DNA of 64,000 bases, from positions 61,975,531-62,039,530 of the forward strand of contig RSEF01000003.1 in NCBI GenBank assembly GCA_003993805.1, in the 5' to 3' direction. The first letter of the stretch is position 1; every line of letters starts with the position of its first letter. This document shows positions 24,321 through 36,430 of the stretch, one piece after another. The notes below the pieces were generated by a model. That model worked only from the letters and a program-made list of their open reading frames with translations, made no database searches and was not told the origin of the DNA. The stretch is from Himantopus leucocephalus. Lineage: Eukaryota; Chordata; Aves; Charadriiformes; Recurvirostridae. Both the position numbers and the translations under genes were made by a program.

Positions 24321-26412
24321 TCACAATTAGATCCACTTTATTCTGCAAAACAGTCTGTCAAACTAATAAGTTATGTCAGCAATGTGACCCCAAAAAAAGT
24401 TATAAAAATATTATCTTTATAGCATAGGAAACCTGGATAATGACCAAATCATACTGAAGACAGACTGGGTAGTTTTCTGGGACCTGTGTGCCTAGTTTTT
24501 TAAAACATTAATAATTACTATCAGATACTCCTAGTTCGCAGCAGACCAAAACAAAATTAAGGCAAAGCAGGACATGATTGTGAAGTATCAGTGTTTCTCA
24601 CTGTCACCAGCTGAGGCTGAAGACATTGCCTGCCTGGCTGAAACACTGGTACATCTTTTGACTTTCTTTTAACTCAACATGCAATTGGCTGTCTAGTATG
24701 AGTGTGCGCTGACATGTACTTCGTGTCCCCTTTCCCGCCACACAGAAGGATGTGTGAGATCAAAATTCACTGTAAATCAACATGTATGAAAACTTCTAAA
24801 CCTCCTCTGGGAATTTTTCGGGAGAGCACTACTAGGTCCAGGCAAAAAGTAGGCCAAGGACCTTTCAACAGATTAATAATATAGACAATTGGATTTCAGC
24901 TCCTGTTCCAGTGCCCTGGCACTTTTTAATTTACTGGTATGGATAGGTCCATGATGTGATATGGATGATAAAAATGTTACATATGTTTCTTGGCATCAGA
25001 ATCTATACCATTGTAACATAAACATAATTCCCTGCTCTTTTAATACTAATGTTTCTGAAAATGACTGGCCTCGTAGACAGACATAACTGATTTGCTGCAT
25101 TATCAATAATTTCAAAATCTTTATCGTGTTTGCTGTCTCTGCAATAGAGAAACTCTCTGTGTTAGTGAAAGTTTCTGATGTTTTGCTTTTCTGAATTCAA
25201 ATAGGCTTTCTTCAGCTCAGCTCATAGTTTTAAAATTGCAGTTAGCTGGCTTGTAGTTGGTAAACAGAAAAAGAAAAAACAGAAAAAAAAGTATTCTGCT
25301 ATATTGAAATGTTCTCATCATCTCTTATTTACCAGTGATTAGCTGGAAATACAGTTATTTCTGTTTCCTAGAAGGTGGGAAAGACTATTGCTAGATAATC
25401 AATTTTATGCACTGAGGTCTGCCCACAAGACTTGGTTCTTTTAAAATTAGATGCTGAGCTGGTGTCTGAAGCTGGATGAAATCAGTGGTTAATCTCCAAT
25501 TAACATAAAAAAACTTGAGTCCATGAGGTCGAGCACTGACCTCACTGTTCCTTTTTACCATTGCTGCCAATTGAACCAAGAGTTCATGCTCAAGCATTGC
25601 TTGCTCCCATGGGGTTACTGATGTTCTGCTAGAATCTGGTGGAAGCAGCTTTCTCTCAGTCAGGTTGATACGCCCCTGGTTACACTGAGATATACTGTTA
25701 ATGTAACTACAGCATTTCTGTTAACTGCAGCTGCCAGGGATATGGTAGAATCTATTCTAGACTGACAAACTAGGTAGTTTTAGTAGTTTTACAGAAGTTA
25801 TGTGTTTCTCCCACTACTCCAGCTTTATTTTTAGATACTTGGCCTTCTGTTTTTACATTATTTTTTTTTTCTGATTGGTTGACTCTTACCTTATTTTGAT
25901 TCTTCTGTCCTCTCCACTGCTGAGTTGTGAAGGCCGGCTGGAGAGGTAGCACCAGTCTGACTGTGGCTCAGGATTTGATCAGATATTACTTGCAAATGAG
26001 TCAGCAATGTTGGCTATGGAGTGCTGGTTGAAAACATGTTGTTTTCTTTTTTCTGTTTCTCTTGTTGCTACACACAGAAAGAAAAAAGGAGAGCTGATTC
26101 AGTCGCTCTGATTTGAAAATCTGACAATGACAAGAGATAACGTAGATTGCCTTTTATGTTGTACTCTGTCCTAGAGAGTGATTGCCATTATGGAAAAGTC
26201 CTGTAAAAGGCTAATGAAACCCAGCAGCTATAGATCATTATTTTATACTCTGTTTTCAGAATAACTTCTGCAGAAACCCATTTCAATTCTGTAGACCCAT
26301 ATTGCTTTATCCTCTTAAAATTCCATCCCTATCACATTTCCATAATAAGGTTCTAATCTTTTGAAGATCAATTGAAGTGTTTTGCAGATTTTTTCTTATA
26401 TCTATCATGCAG
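24321..26412. other. Unique AT-rich DNA, no gene seen
   Basis: No coding sequence recognised. A pyrimidine tract ending in CACACAG at about 24744 resembles a splice acceptor, but no good donor follows. An A-rich patch is at 25266-25291. Confidence 0.5.
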
Positions 26413-26465
26413 ATCAGTTCACTACAGAGAAATCAGTCGAAAATACGAAGAACCTGCAATTTCAG
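26413..26465 (+). other. Candidate small exon (53 nt)
   Basis: A T-rich tract ending TATCTATCATGCAG immediately precedes 26413, and CAG followed by GTAACA forms a donor at 26465/26466. The 53 bases are open in all three frames, so no frame can be preferred. In frame 2 the translation includes VHYREISRKYEEPAIS. I do not recognise a family. In AT-rich DNA of this length several such acceptor-donor pairs arise by chance, so this is a pointer only. A non-coding RNA exon is equally possible. Confidence 0.2.
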
Positions 26466-26893
26466 GTAACAATGGAAACTGATAAGTGAAGTTTATATTT
26501 TCCAGTTCATTCTGTAAGTATCCACACTGAATTCATTCAATATCTTTACTACCTCTATTACTGCAACAACTTGATGCTTGACTATACATGTATATTTACA
26601 GTTATGCTTAGAAGAAAGAGAGCCATAAGAAAAAGAAGAATTAAGAAGAGTTTCCTGGAGGCTGTTCACACTTGTTTGAGTGTCTAGAGTTCCTTTGTCA
26701 TTTCTACAGCAGCCAAAAAAAAAGCAAGGAGCACAGTGATGTGAAACACCACCTTCTCTCCTTACCCCCTAGTCCTGTCTCGAGTGCAAGCTTTGGGGAA
26801 GGGGAGGACTCACACAGAGACAATTATTTTGTCTTAGGTTAATTCCCAAAGGGCATATTTTTTTGAAAAAATAAGAGCTCAAAGGATAATCAG
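26466..26893. other. Unique DNA, nothing seen
   Basis: AT-rich, without recognisable features. Confidence 0.5.
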
Positions 26894-26964
26894 TGGACCT
26901 GATTCTGATCTCACTTATTCACATGTACACCCAGAACAATTCCCTTAAAGTCAACGGAGTTGCA
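26894..26964. repeat. Short palindromic amniote repeat, degraded copy
   Basis: It contains CCTGATTCTGATCTCACTT followed by an AAAGTCAACGGAGTTGCAGT segment about 30 bases later. From memory this matches a dispersed amniote repeat whose two arms read CTGATTCTGATCTCACTTACAC and, inverted, GTCAATGGAGTTACACT. Only one arm is well kept here. The core AAGTCAACGGAGTT resembles the cores at 31012, 45716, 45944 and 59011. Confidence 0.5.
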
Positions 26965-29484
26965 GTGATGAAAATTATTAGATAATTTGGCTTCTACTGG
27001 GGAAGACTTCTAGAACCTCAAGGCAATCTACTTTAAAAGAAAGCAGAAAGACATTATTTCTCCTCAATTTATAAAACCCGAATGAGATTTCCTCATTTTC
27101 TCCCTGCTGCACAATATTGAAACTTAGTACCACAAATAAACTAGCTTTGTAATCCAGAGACAATATGTGATATTAATGTTTTATGCAGAAGACAGGCCAG
27201 ATACAATTTCCCATTAGAGGATTGCACATGCAGGCAGATGTGTCCTTCTTTTCCATTTATAATTTTTATTAGGCTTTGAAGAAAATCCAAGTGCAAATGT
27301 GTTAAACAATAATGATAATAACATAGCAGGGTAAATGCTTTCTTGGCAACAACCTTGCAGTTACATGCTTGTTGTTTATATCTTCAGCATCTTGTGTTGC
27401 ATCACATTGGCATCCTGTCACAGTCAACCAATTTGCAACAGGCTTCACTGCCATGTGTCCAATAGCAACAAACTCTGAAGTGAGCAACAGAACCACTGTC
27501 ATGCATTGATCCCCTCTGCTTTTTCCATCGTTGCATTTCTAACCCCACTTCAGAGGGCATAAAATAATCCCAAGGAAGTGCTCAATGTCTTACCGTCTTT
27601 CAAACTACTCTATAGCCTCTTGATCGTTAACCCTGTTTGGGGGTTAACAGACTGTATTTTGGGAACTGGAGATACCTTCCACATTCGTAGATAGGATGTT
27701 GGGTTTTGATATCCATCTTCCCTCTGATTTTCCCTGTTGTTTGTGCTGAACCTAGATGATTTTCTTTCTACCCTTTTAGAATGAGGAGTGAATAAAAATA
27801 ACAAGCAAAGTTGCAAGGGACAAGGTCAGGGAAGCTCTCTTTAGATGAAATATTTCACTTCATTTGGATAAAGGTTGAGCAATGTACATTTTTTTTGATG
27901 AGCTGCCAGTGATCAGGCAAAACAGTTGTACTCGTGCTATTTGTGTGTTTGAAAGAAAGAAAGCAGATCTGTTTCATTGTATTCATTCAGATAAGTGAAA
28001 CCGTAACAGAAGAATTGCAAATGATGTCATCATGCTGAAGATTCCTGTCATGGGCAAGCACTTTTCATATTCCCTCCTCACACCAGGAAAAAACCCCCAC
28101 TGTTGTGTTGGTTATTATTGTAATAAAATCTACCTGTAAAACTGGGAGGTGTTTCCCAGGGCATTTTCAGAAAATTGGTTACTCTTGTTGAAATAGTTTG
28201 CAGTAAGAATGACAGATGAGAATAGACTTGATCTAAAATGTTTTGAGCTGAAACTGGAAATTAAAAGCTTTTAACTTTAGGGCCCTACTTCTCATCTAAT
28301 TTTCATGCCTGCCTATCCCAAGGTGGTGGAGGGGGAATGGAGCAAACAAAATAATTGAATAAAACAGTTTTATTTACATCCCTAATGTTTTCACAGAGAA
28401 CAGATAACATTTTATTTCATTTAACCCAAGCAGGCGCAAGATGCACTAGGAACAAGGCAGTTAAATGAAAGGTTACAGATGTTACTTTTGGTCTTAGATA
28501 ATACTTTAAGCAGAGTTGGAGAAACTAAGTAAATTAACTTAAATGAGGAATTAACCTTTTTTATCCCTGCTTTTAGTTTATTATTCTCCACATTTGATTT
28601 GTATGGATGTCTCCCTCTGAGTGGCATTTATCTATGGGCAGAGGCCAGCAAAATTTTGGTAAAGCACTCAGCTCTTGTAGTGCTTTAGAATGCAAGCACC
28701 GTCAATTTTGAACAGGGTGAATGAGATTTGATACAGAGACGGAATGTGAATTTGCAGGGCTGCCCTTCTGATGTGTGAATATGAATGAGGCATGCAATAA
28801 GAACAGCTACAGTCCCTTTTGTTCTCCATGTATATCCATATTAGTCAGTCCTAGCAGCTATATGAAGCTTGAAATTCAATTTTTCAGCCATTCCACAGTC
28901 ACAGTTAATGTGAAAGAATTATTTACCCAAACTACAAAATATTGTTGCTAGTCTCTCACTGCATAGGTGGGCTGGGTTTTTTAGATTTATTTTATTTTCT
29001 AATGGAGAAAGAAGTCAAAGAAATTTCAAGATAGTGAGAAGGAAACACCTTTTTTAGAACATGTATATATAAACATGCTTCATATATACACAGCATGTAA
29101 ATTAACGAGCATCTCTACTACTGCTTGCAGAAAACAAAAACTGTCCAGTTACAATTAAAAGGAGTAATCCCATTAGTTCTAAGTAATGAAAATATATTTT
29201 TTTCATAATTCATTCCTGTTCCAGTAATATGGTTTGTCATTAACTTACGCAGAAAAAAATGGTTCTTAAATAGTTGTTAAAACAATAAAGATCTCACTGT
29301 TTTTAAAATTGAAAAACATTGCTTTTTTCTAAACCGCGTGCCCCATGGATCTTTGGGGAAAAAAGTCCACATTTTTAAGCTGTAGTGATTCAGAATTATG
29401 GCAACTGCAGTTTTCCTTCAGAAGTACTGTTTTCTGAGTCAATGCTTGTGGGAATATATTGTTTCAAAGTACTTCATGGGATAT
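26965..29484. other. Unique AT-rich DNA, no gene seen
   Basis: No coding sequence recognised; open frames are under 70 codons. A GAAA tract (27950-27962) and a T run near 27890 are the only simple repeats. Confidence 0.5.
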
Positions 29485-29572
29485 AATTTTCAAAGGGGTG
29501 TATGAAAACCACACACTTCCGATTAACGTTAATGGTGAGTTGTGTGGCTAAACACAGCTTTGAACACCCTGG
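29485..29572. repeat. Palindromic repeat, inverted arms of about 42 bp
   Basis: The two halves are imperfect inverted copies about the centre ATTAACGTTAAT (29522-29533). The left arm TTTTCAAAGGGGTGTATG... pairs with the right arm ending ...CAGCTTTGAACACCC, and CCACACAC pairs with GTTGTGTGG. The layout fits an old non-autonomous palindromic element of the kind I recall with arms like TTTCAAAGGxxCTAAxxx and a central AGTTAATGGGAGTT. Confidence 0.65.
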
Positions 29573-31011
29573 TTAGAAGTTTATATCTTAGTGAGCTGCA
29601 CATGGTTCCCCCTCTCTAAGCAGATGGTGTTTTTATAGACTGCAGAAGAGCCCTGCTGTGGATCAGCGGAAACCATGTTGAATGTTTCTCTCCATTATAT
29701 ACTTCATAGGTAACTCCGTTAGGAGAGAGACACATTTTCTATTGACTGTCATATTTCATAGGTTTAGCTTATTAATTATACAGTATCTGTTATAACACAG
29801 GAAACTTCCTCATGCAAAATCAAAATAGTTCCTTGCTCCCAGTAACTCTATCATGCTCCGCCAAGTAGGCTAAATTGCTATTGTGTGACATTCTTATCAG
29901 ACCTGCAAACCACTGTGGAAAGTGCTCAGTTAGCTTTACTCACTAATTGCATTCTCAGTGAAAGATTTTACTGTTTATTTGTGCCCCAGGTGATAAATGA
30001 TGATACAGCATTACATAATTATAGCACGCATCGCTTGAAACTGGGCATGGAATAATGGGAAGCCATGCAATGCCGAGTGGAAAGACGATAATGGCAATGT
30101 GATAAGATAATATGCAAAATTATTCTTGAAAAAGTGTATACACTGAATTGACATTCACATTTGCTAGCCGTGAGCTGGAAGCTGTTATGACTAAGCCCTA
30201 GACTACCTCAACTGTATCATGTAACATGGTATATTATATTTAATAGCGTTAATTATCTATTGTTGCCTGCTATATATCTAAACAAATAATCTTTTTGAAA
30301 TATGAATTGATCAATCTTTTGTTTTCTGTTTGAGGATCACTAGAATGCAATATGTGCACTGCGGAAAGGCAACTCGTCTCCTGGTTAGACAACTATTTGT
30401 GTGATTAGGATAACAATCAACACTAGAAGGACTCCATGGAGCTTTTCAACAAAAAAAAAAATTCAACAGATCTCCTTTCTCCTCATATCTCTGCAGGTGC
30501 TCAAAGAATCCAACTTATTTTATTCCAGATATTAGTCTTGCCAACTAATTGTTTTTATAACAATAGCTGATGCAGAGCGTGGGAAACCGGGCTTTTACGT
30601 TTTCACTGCCTGTGTCCTGATTCAGGACTCAACACAGAGATCCAAGATATGTAACAACACTGTAATGTCATAACAACTAAACTACAAGCTCAATAACACA
30701 TGACAATGTGTAACATAGAGCTGAATGTAACGTCTCATACTTTCACCGCTGCCATGCAAGGGGACAACTGGTATAGCTTTACAAGAAGAAAAAAAGTTCA
30801 AAGAATACAGTTTTCTGCTCTGACCATCTTTTGCTTACTGGTCCCTGTGGATAAAGTTGGTTGTCATTTTAAATTGCTTGTAAACTCTCCAAAAGTAATA
30901 GAGCTGCATGCAGTTTACGTCCAACTCCAGAACTAGTTCAGCTTTTCTAATTTGCTGGAATGACAGAAAATGTGGACAGAATAACTTCACCAGTCTGGTG
31001 TTTCTCTCTGT
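29573..31011. other. Unique DNA with a transcription-factor-site-rich stretch
   Basis: No coding sequence recognised. The part 29940-30430 is dense in short sites such as GATAAG, TAATTATAG, ATATGCAAAATTA and TGATCAATC, and has few simple repeats. This texture is typical of conserved non-coding regulatory DNA, but that is an impression only. Confidence 0.4.
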
Positions 31012-31063
31012 TGGAAGTCAATGAGAGTCTTTGCATTAGAATCAGTGACTTCTGGATCAGTGT
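31012..31063. repeat. Short palindromic amniote repeat, one arm
   Basis: It contains GGAAGTCAATGAGAGTCTTT, then CAGTGACTTCTGGATCAG. This follows the remembered repeat order GAAGTCAATGGGAGTCTTTCCATTGACTTCAGTGGGCTTTGGATCAGG. The internal GGAAGTCA and TGACTTCT form inverted parts. Confidence 0.5.
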
Positions 31064-34000
31064 CCAAAGACAGCATTTTTACAAGTTATCCCAAGCAAAC
31101 TAAATTATGACACTGGACCATAACATCACTGAGGTCAGGAGGATTTAAAATTTGGCTTTGTAGTGGAATCTTAGGTTGTATCTAATAGTTTATCTCATCA
31201 TAAAAAATGTTACCTCTATTGGTAAAACATTTGTATTAGTTACTTCTGGAAAAACAAAATTTCCATCCACCAAGTAGTACTGGTCTTATGATTTTATGCA
31301 TTATATCAAATTCAAAAAGCATCATTGTTTTAAGAACCTTTTGTTCTCCTAAAATTGTAATCTTTCATTTTAAGCATCAACAGAAACTATCACAACTGAA
31401 TATGCTTTTCAGAAAGTTCTCGATTTTATAGGTCAGAAAACGTTATTGAAAATGTAGCTTTATCAAAACTTAAAATTGATCCCATATTTTACTCAGAAAT
31501 ATTGCCAAGAATTATCTTAGTAGGTAAGTAATATGAATGCCTTTTTTTGTTCACTGGTATTTTTTATCATGCAGCTCCTCTAGAAATCACATCACTTGAA
31601 AGATCACTGTGAAAAGGAACCCCCAGTTTTTAAAAAGCACAGAATATAACACTGCAAAATAACATGTTTAATTTGCTAGATAAAATCTTCATCTACAGTT
31701 TTCATTCTTAGATCTTGCTTAATTTACAAGAAGAACAACAACCAATGGTAAGCTTGCCTTTTTAAATTTTTGCAAAATTTGAGAGCTTAAAATATCTTAT
31801 TAGGCTTAAACTGATATTTCTACACATAGTCCAAAGAAGAACAGACTCTATTACGCAAAGAAAAAAAATCAGAAAATGTTCAGCTTTTTTCCATATTCGT
31901 TCAATCACAATTTATTGTAGGTGTCACTAGCAGACAAAGATGAGTGAGCTGGTACGAGAACATTCTTAGCCGTTAGTATGATATTTATGCTCATGATACC
32001 CTTTTAAAATAATACTAAGTTAATACATATTTATGAAGGTAGTTAATGATACAGATCAACATAACTTTTTTTTTTTTTCTGAAGGCTGCAAAAGACTCGG
32101 AAATCAGGCAATATGATCCTAATACAAGATACTCAGTTACAGTCTTATTTAGTCATTTGCTCAGTTCACTTCATATTGATAAATGTCTTGAAATCAGGGA
32201 GTGCATATTTTTGAAACTCATTCCGAATAAAGTGGACCTTGCACCTCGTTGATTCATATCGGCTAGCTTCCCAAATTCATTTTTAGCTTTGGCACCTGAG
32301 AATTACCAGATTGCTTCGTGGTACAGAATATTTCTGATAAACACTGAAAAAATGGACAAGAAGATACTACTATCAAATTCTGAATACGAAGTAGCAACTA
32401 GAGGTCTAGAGGCTGGAGAAGTTTATCCAATTATGTTGATTAAAACATCTCTAACAAAACTAGTGTTACTAGTACACAGATCTTTGCTCCTTTGGGAGCA
32501 TCTGTCTTTCAGAAGAAAAGCGTAACAGGTTAAAACTCCCAATTAATTCTCTTCCTCATATTCATGTCATAAGCTCTCCTACAACTCTGATAGAACTTTC
32601 CTAATTATTTCCCACAGTTATCCCATTGTTCCTTATTCAGCCAAACATCTTTCTTTTATTGTTTGCTAACGGGGCATTTCCTGCAAGCATGTTATACAAG
32701 ATCAGACAAAATTATGTATCCTGCACAGAATACTCATCTGATTTGTTAGACTGAGCATGAATAAAGTTCAGAGCAAACAAAGATTTTAAAATTGAAATAG
32801 CTAAGATGCCATTGGGAAAAAATCAGCCATCAGTGGAAAAATTTTAAATGTCGAAAGTGTATCTGTTCATCTTGCAACACACAGTCAACGTGCAGTTGGA
32901 GCAGTATGGAATATTTTCTTTCTAATCTTTAAAATCAGACCAGGCGGTTCAATTGTTGAATGGCTTGTTCTCTGACTGGACAACAGAAAATTAGATTATT
33001 CACTGTGGGAAGGGAGCTTCACTCCTCAATTCACCCTGACAACTCAGTGATGCAAAAAGGTATTTCCCACGTGGGACCAAAGAATTTACAGGTAAATTAC
33101 ACAGAAATGGTGAACTATACTCTACTCTGAGTCACTTGCTTTGTATTTATTGTTCTACATGGATGAAAGCCAAACAGAAAGAGTTACTTGGAATGATAGT
33201 AAATCTGCTTCTTAGTATGACAGTATGCAATAGTTGTTTTTATGACTTCCATATGGTTTGGAGGTGAATATTAGCTTTAATTATTACATTTATACCACTA
33301 CTTTAATTGACGTGAAGGAGTAACTTCTAACAGTGGAAGAAACTGATTGAATTACTTAATGACCAAACTCCAACTGATCAGTACACTGGGCAGTACACTT
33401 TGTAGTCGTTCTCAAAAAGTAAATTATAGAGTGACTCTATAAATATGGCATCTATAAACATCATTTCAACAATTGGTGCCATCTTCGGGTTTTACCTGGA
33501 AATGTTGTAGCATGGTGGTTTACAAAAATGCTGAGGACAGAAGATATTTCATTATTGGTTTTATAAAAAAATTCAATAAAAATATTGTGGCTTTCTGTTT
33601 AAACATCTCATGCAGAGCAGTGAAACCAAAGATAACAATGTTGAGTTCCTGGTGAGAATCAGGAATTGAAAAATCAGCGCTAAATAGAATTGGGAGAAAA
33701 CTGGTTTTATTGTCCAGACAGACACAAAATGTAAACAAATCGTTTAAATAGTGGAGAGCGTATCGGATAGTAGAACATGTTTTTAATCAATACTTTTCTG
33801 CACTGATTAACGCAATGATTAGTGTTTCTTTTTACAACCATTAACATCTCAGGGTTAAGAAATGCCTTTTTCAAGTGTCAGGTTTGAGTTGTGGAAGGTG
33901 ATGGAGCCAATGCAGTCCCATAGAGATTTTACCTCCTGATCTTTAGAACAGTATTTTTATTGTTTAGGCAACGTTAAGCCTTGGCATTAGAAAGGAGTAC

Positions 34001-34581
34001 AGATCTATCCCATCCCAGAAAGCTGGTGCCTGGAGGTACACATTCCTTGCTAACTAGTTGAAAGTTATGTGAAATCAGTCACCTTTGCTAAATAAGATTC
34101 ACAAAACAAAGCACCCTATTTTTTCAAATATCCATGCCATGGTGTTTAGAAAAGAATAAGATGTCAGGGGTTCTTCATGACTCAGCGGTGAGAAGACAAA
34201 CGGACACAGAAAACTTGTCCCCTTTCCTAACAAATTTTTTATTTCCAGTTTCTGTAGGACATAAACTTACTTTCAGTGGATTTCAGTAGAAGTTTAATCA
34301 GTGAGTACGGCAGTTCTGACAGAACGTTTCTTGACAGGAAATGCCAGTTAAATGGGCCTGAGTTTGTTAGTATTCAGGATGCTCATCACTAGATTTAGAC
34401 ATATGCTCTAATCTAACCTATTTGTCCTTACATCTTCCTACCCTATGCTCAAGCAAGCTGGATTTTGGATCCTGTCTCTGAGGCAGTTGATTTTTATTCA
34501 GTGAAAAAACTTCATCAGAAGGGAGTAGAAAAGTTACACTGCGGTACATCCAAGTGCTTCTCATCCTGCTTCAGCTGTCAG
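31064..34581. other. Unique AT-rich DNA, no gene seen
   Basis: No recognised gene. A 13-base T run (32066-32078) precedes an open stretch translating to AAKDSEIRQYDPNTRYS. It looks exon-like on its 5' side but lacks a good donor. Open frames here are under 80 codons. Confidence 0.5.
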
Positions 34582-34649
34582 GGAGGCAGAGAATGGCTCA
34601 ATCCCTCTTTGAAACAGGCGAAGTAGAAGACATACCTTTCGCTTTTGAG
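34582..34649 (+). other. Candidate exon (68 nt) with possible start codon
   Basis: The acceptor is a pyrimidine-rich stretch with CTTCAGCTGTCAG ending at 34581. The donor is GAG followed by GTGAGT at 34649/34650, close to the vertebrate consensus. Between them one frame is open throughout and ends exactly on a codon boundary. An ATG at 34593 has A at -3 and G at +4, a strong Kozak context, and starts MAQSLFETGEVEDIPFAFE. I do not recognise the protein. It could be a first coding exon, an exon of a non-coding transcript, or chance. No partner exon was identified in the window. Confidence 0.3.
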
Positions 34650-35944
34650 GTGAGTGCTTTTAAGCATTTTGAAACATTCAACTCTACAGTTTTAATGAAA
34701 GACTCCAGCATGCCTAAGGTTCTTCTTCATGCGGAAATTGCACTGTCTCCATTACTCAGCAGAATCTGATACCTCTTTACTTGCCCATACTTTTTTTCTG
34801 CACTTACTGCTCTGCCACCAGACTGATAAGCAGGCAAACTACACCAACCTTCCCCTTCCTGCCTGATCCCAAACATCATTTAACATGCTTATGTATTATC
34901 AACTTTTATTTTTATTTCACTCTGAAGCTATGCAGTATTACTCCAGAACAACAAAGCTCTCCTGGAACGAGGAGCGTTGGGGATTACTATGCATTGTCAT
35001 GTCTCCTATTTGTTATCTCTACAAAAGAGCTGTGCTATAAAAGCAGTACTGTGTTCGGGCATTAAACTAGTAAGTTACTGTCTGCCCCACAGGGCTACTC
35101 TGCACCCTCCATACTACCTTGATCTATTCTAACCCAGACAATCTTGATTCAATCTCAGCAGATACCAGGTCACCTCTTGGCTCTGCTTAAACTTCTGACA
35201 TTTTCTTCAGTAGTTACTCACTATGTAACTAAATTTTGATTCTAAAAATGGAGATAATAAATAATCCTTTATATATCCAAGTTTTTGGTGCTTTTCACTA
35301 GGTAGAGGCAATGAGGGGCAGACACTGAGCTCATCTGAGCTGTTTATTCCAAAATAGGAAAGTCAAGCAGAAGATATTGAAATGCTCTTCTTTTAGTGTC
35401 TGCTACTGCAAGAAAATTGGTGGACAGCAGGTTGGTCCTGATGTTAGTAAACTCAAGAATACAGGAACAATATACACTAATAAGTTTTAGTGTGCCCAGG
35501 AATGCTTCCCTGCATTAAAATGGTATTACTCATGCACATGAAATGCTAAATTCTTCTGTGACACAAATTTGTCCTCTTCCTGCTAGCATTTCCCCTGCAC
35601 AATTTCCTTTGTTTGAAGTCAGGGACACGAGGGACTGTCCCCAATAAGAAGGGTGCACAACATCACCCTGTTTTGGAAGATAAGACAGTTTCCACTGGCA
35701 GAAATGCAGGTGATTCCATGCCTGTTGGCCCCACTGCTGTGCAAAACTCTTTATTAGTCTTTATTAGAACACAGATAGCTATATTTATTGACAATATGAG
35801 TGATATTGCTTTAAACATACACATATTAAGTAATCTGTGGCTTATTAATGAAATTTTGGTACCATCCTTTACATTCCTAGCGAATACAGTAGGTCTATAA
35901 TCTGTGGTATTTTAGTAACCCTTTGGATCACAAAGAATTGTATG
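34650..35944. other. Unique DNA, no gene seen
   Basis: Open frames of 94 and 95 codons at 34781-35065 and 35613-35900 show no domain and look like chance. No repeats recognised. Confidence 0.5.
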
Positions 35945-36430
35945 TTCTGACTCTTTCCAGTGTGCCGATGTCACTTTTGTACTGGGGAGCCCAGAACTGG
36001 ACCCAGAACTACAGATGTGTTTTACTAGTGCTTAGTAGAGGGGAAGAATCACTTTCCTTTACTTGCTGGTGATGGTCTTCCTAATGCAGCCCAAGATGCT
36101 GCATTTGGCTGCCTTTGCCACAAGGGCACATTGCTGGCTCATGGTCAACTTGTTGTCTAGTAGGACCTTCGGGGTCTTTTCTGCAAAGCTGCTTTCCAGT
36201 CTGTCTGCCCCAGACTGTACTGTCATATGAGGTTTTCCTCCTCAGCTGCAGGACTTTGCACTTCCTTTGATGAATTTCATGAGATTCCTGTCAGCCCATT
36301 TCTCTATCCTGTTTGAGGTTTCTCTGAAGTGCAGACCTGCCCTCCTGTGCATTGACCATTTCCCCCAATTTGATATAAACCATGAATTTGCTGAGGGTAT
36401 ATATCAAGTAATCTGCAAATAGTATAAGCA
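35945..36430 (-). mobile_element. Old CR1 LINE fragment, end of ORF2
   Basis: In reverse orientation it follows the CR1 consensus through the end of the reverse transcriptase ORF. Landmarks on the plus strand are GGGAGCCCAGAACTGGACCC (about 35984), TAGTAGAGGGGAAGAATCAC (about 36034), GCACATTGCTGGCTCATGG (about 36126) and GGACTTTGCACTTCC (about 36251). GATGAATTTCATGAGATTCC (about 36269) and ATGAATTTGCTGAGGG (about 36382) follow. The minus-strand translation contains recognisable pieces such as VNAQEGR and CKVLQLR. Stops and frameshifts break the frame. Confidence 0.88.

Noticed and set aside
24744..24850. Pyrimidine tract ending CACACAG as a splice acceptor
   Set aside because: No adequate donor downstream and no recognisable coding content.
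32066..32160. T run followed by an open stretch AAKDSEIRQYDPNTRYS
   Set aside because: Looks like an exon start, but the only nearby GT lacks donor consensus and the frame matches no known protein.
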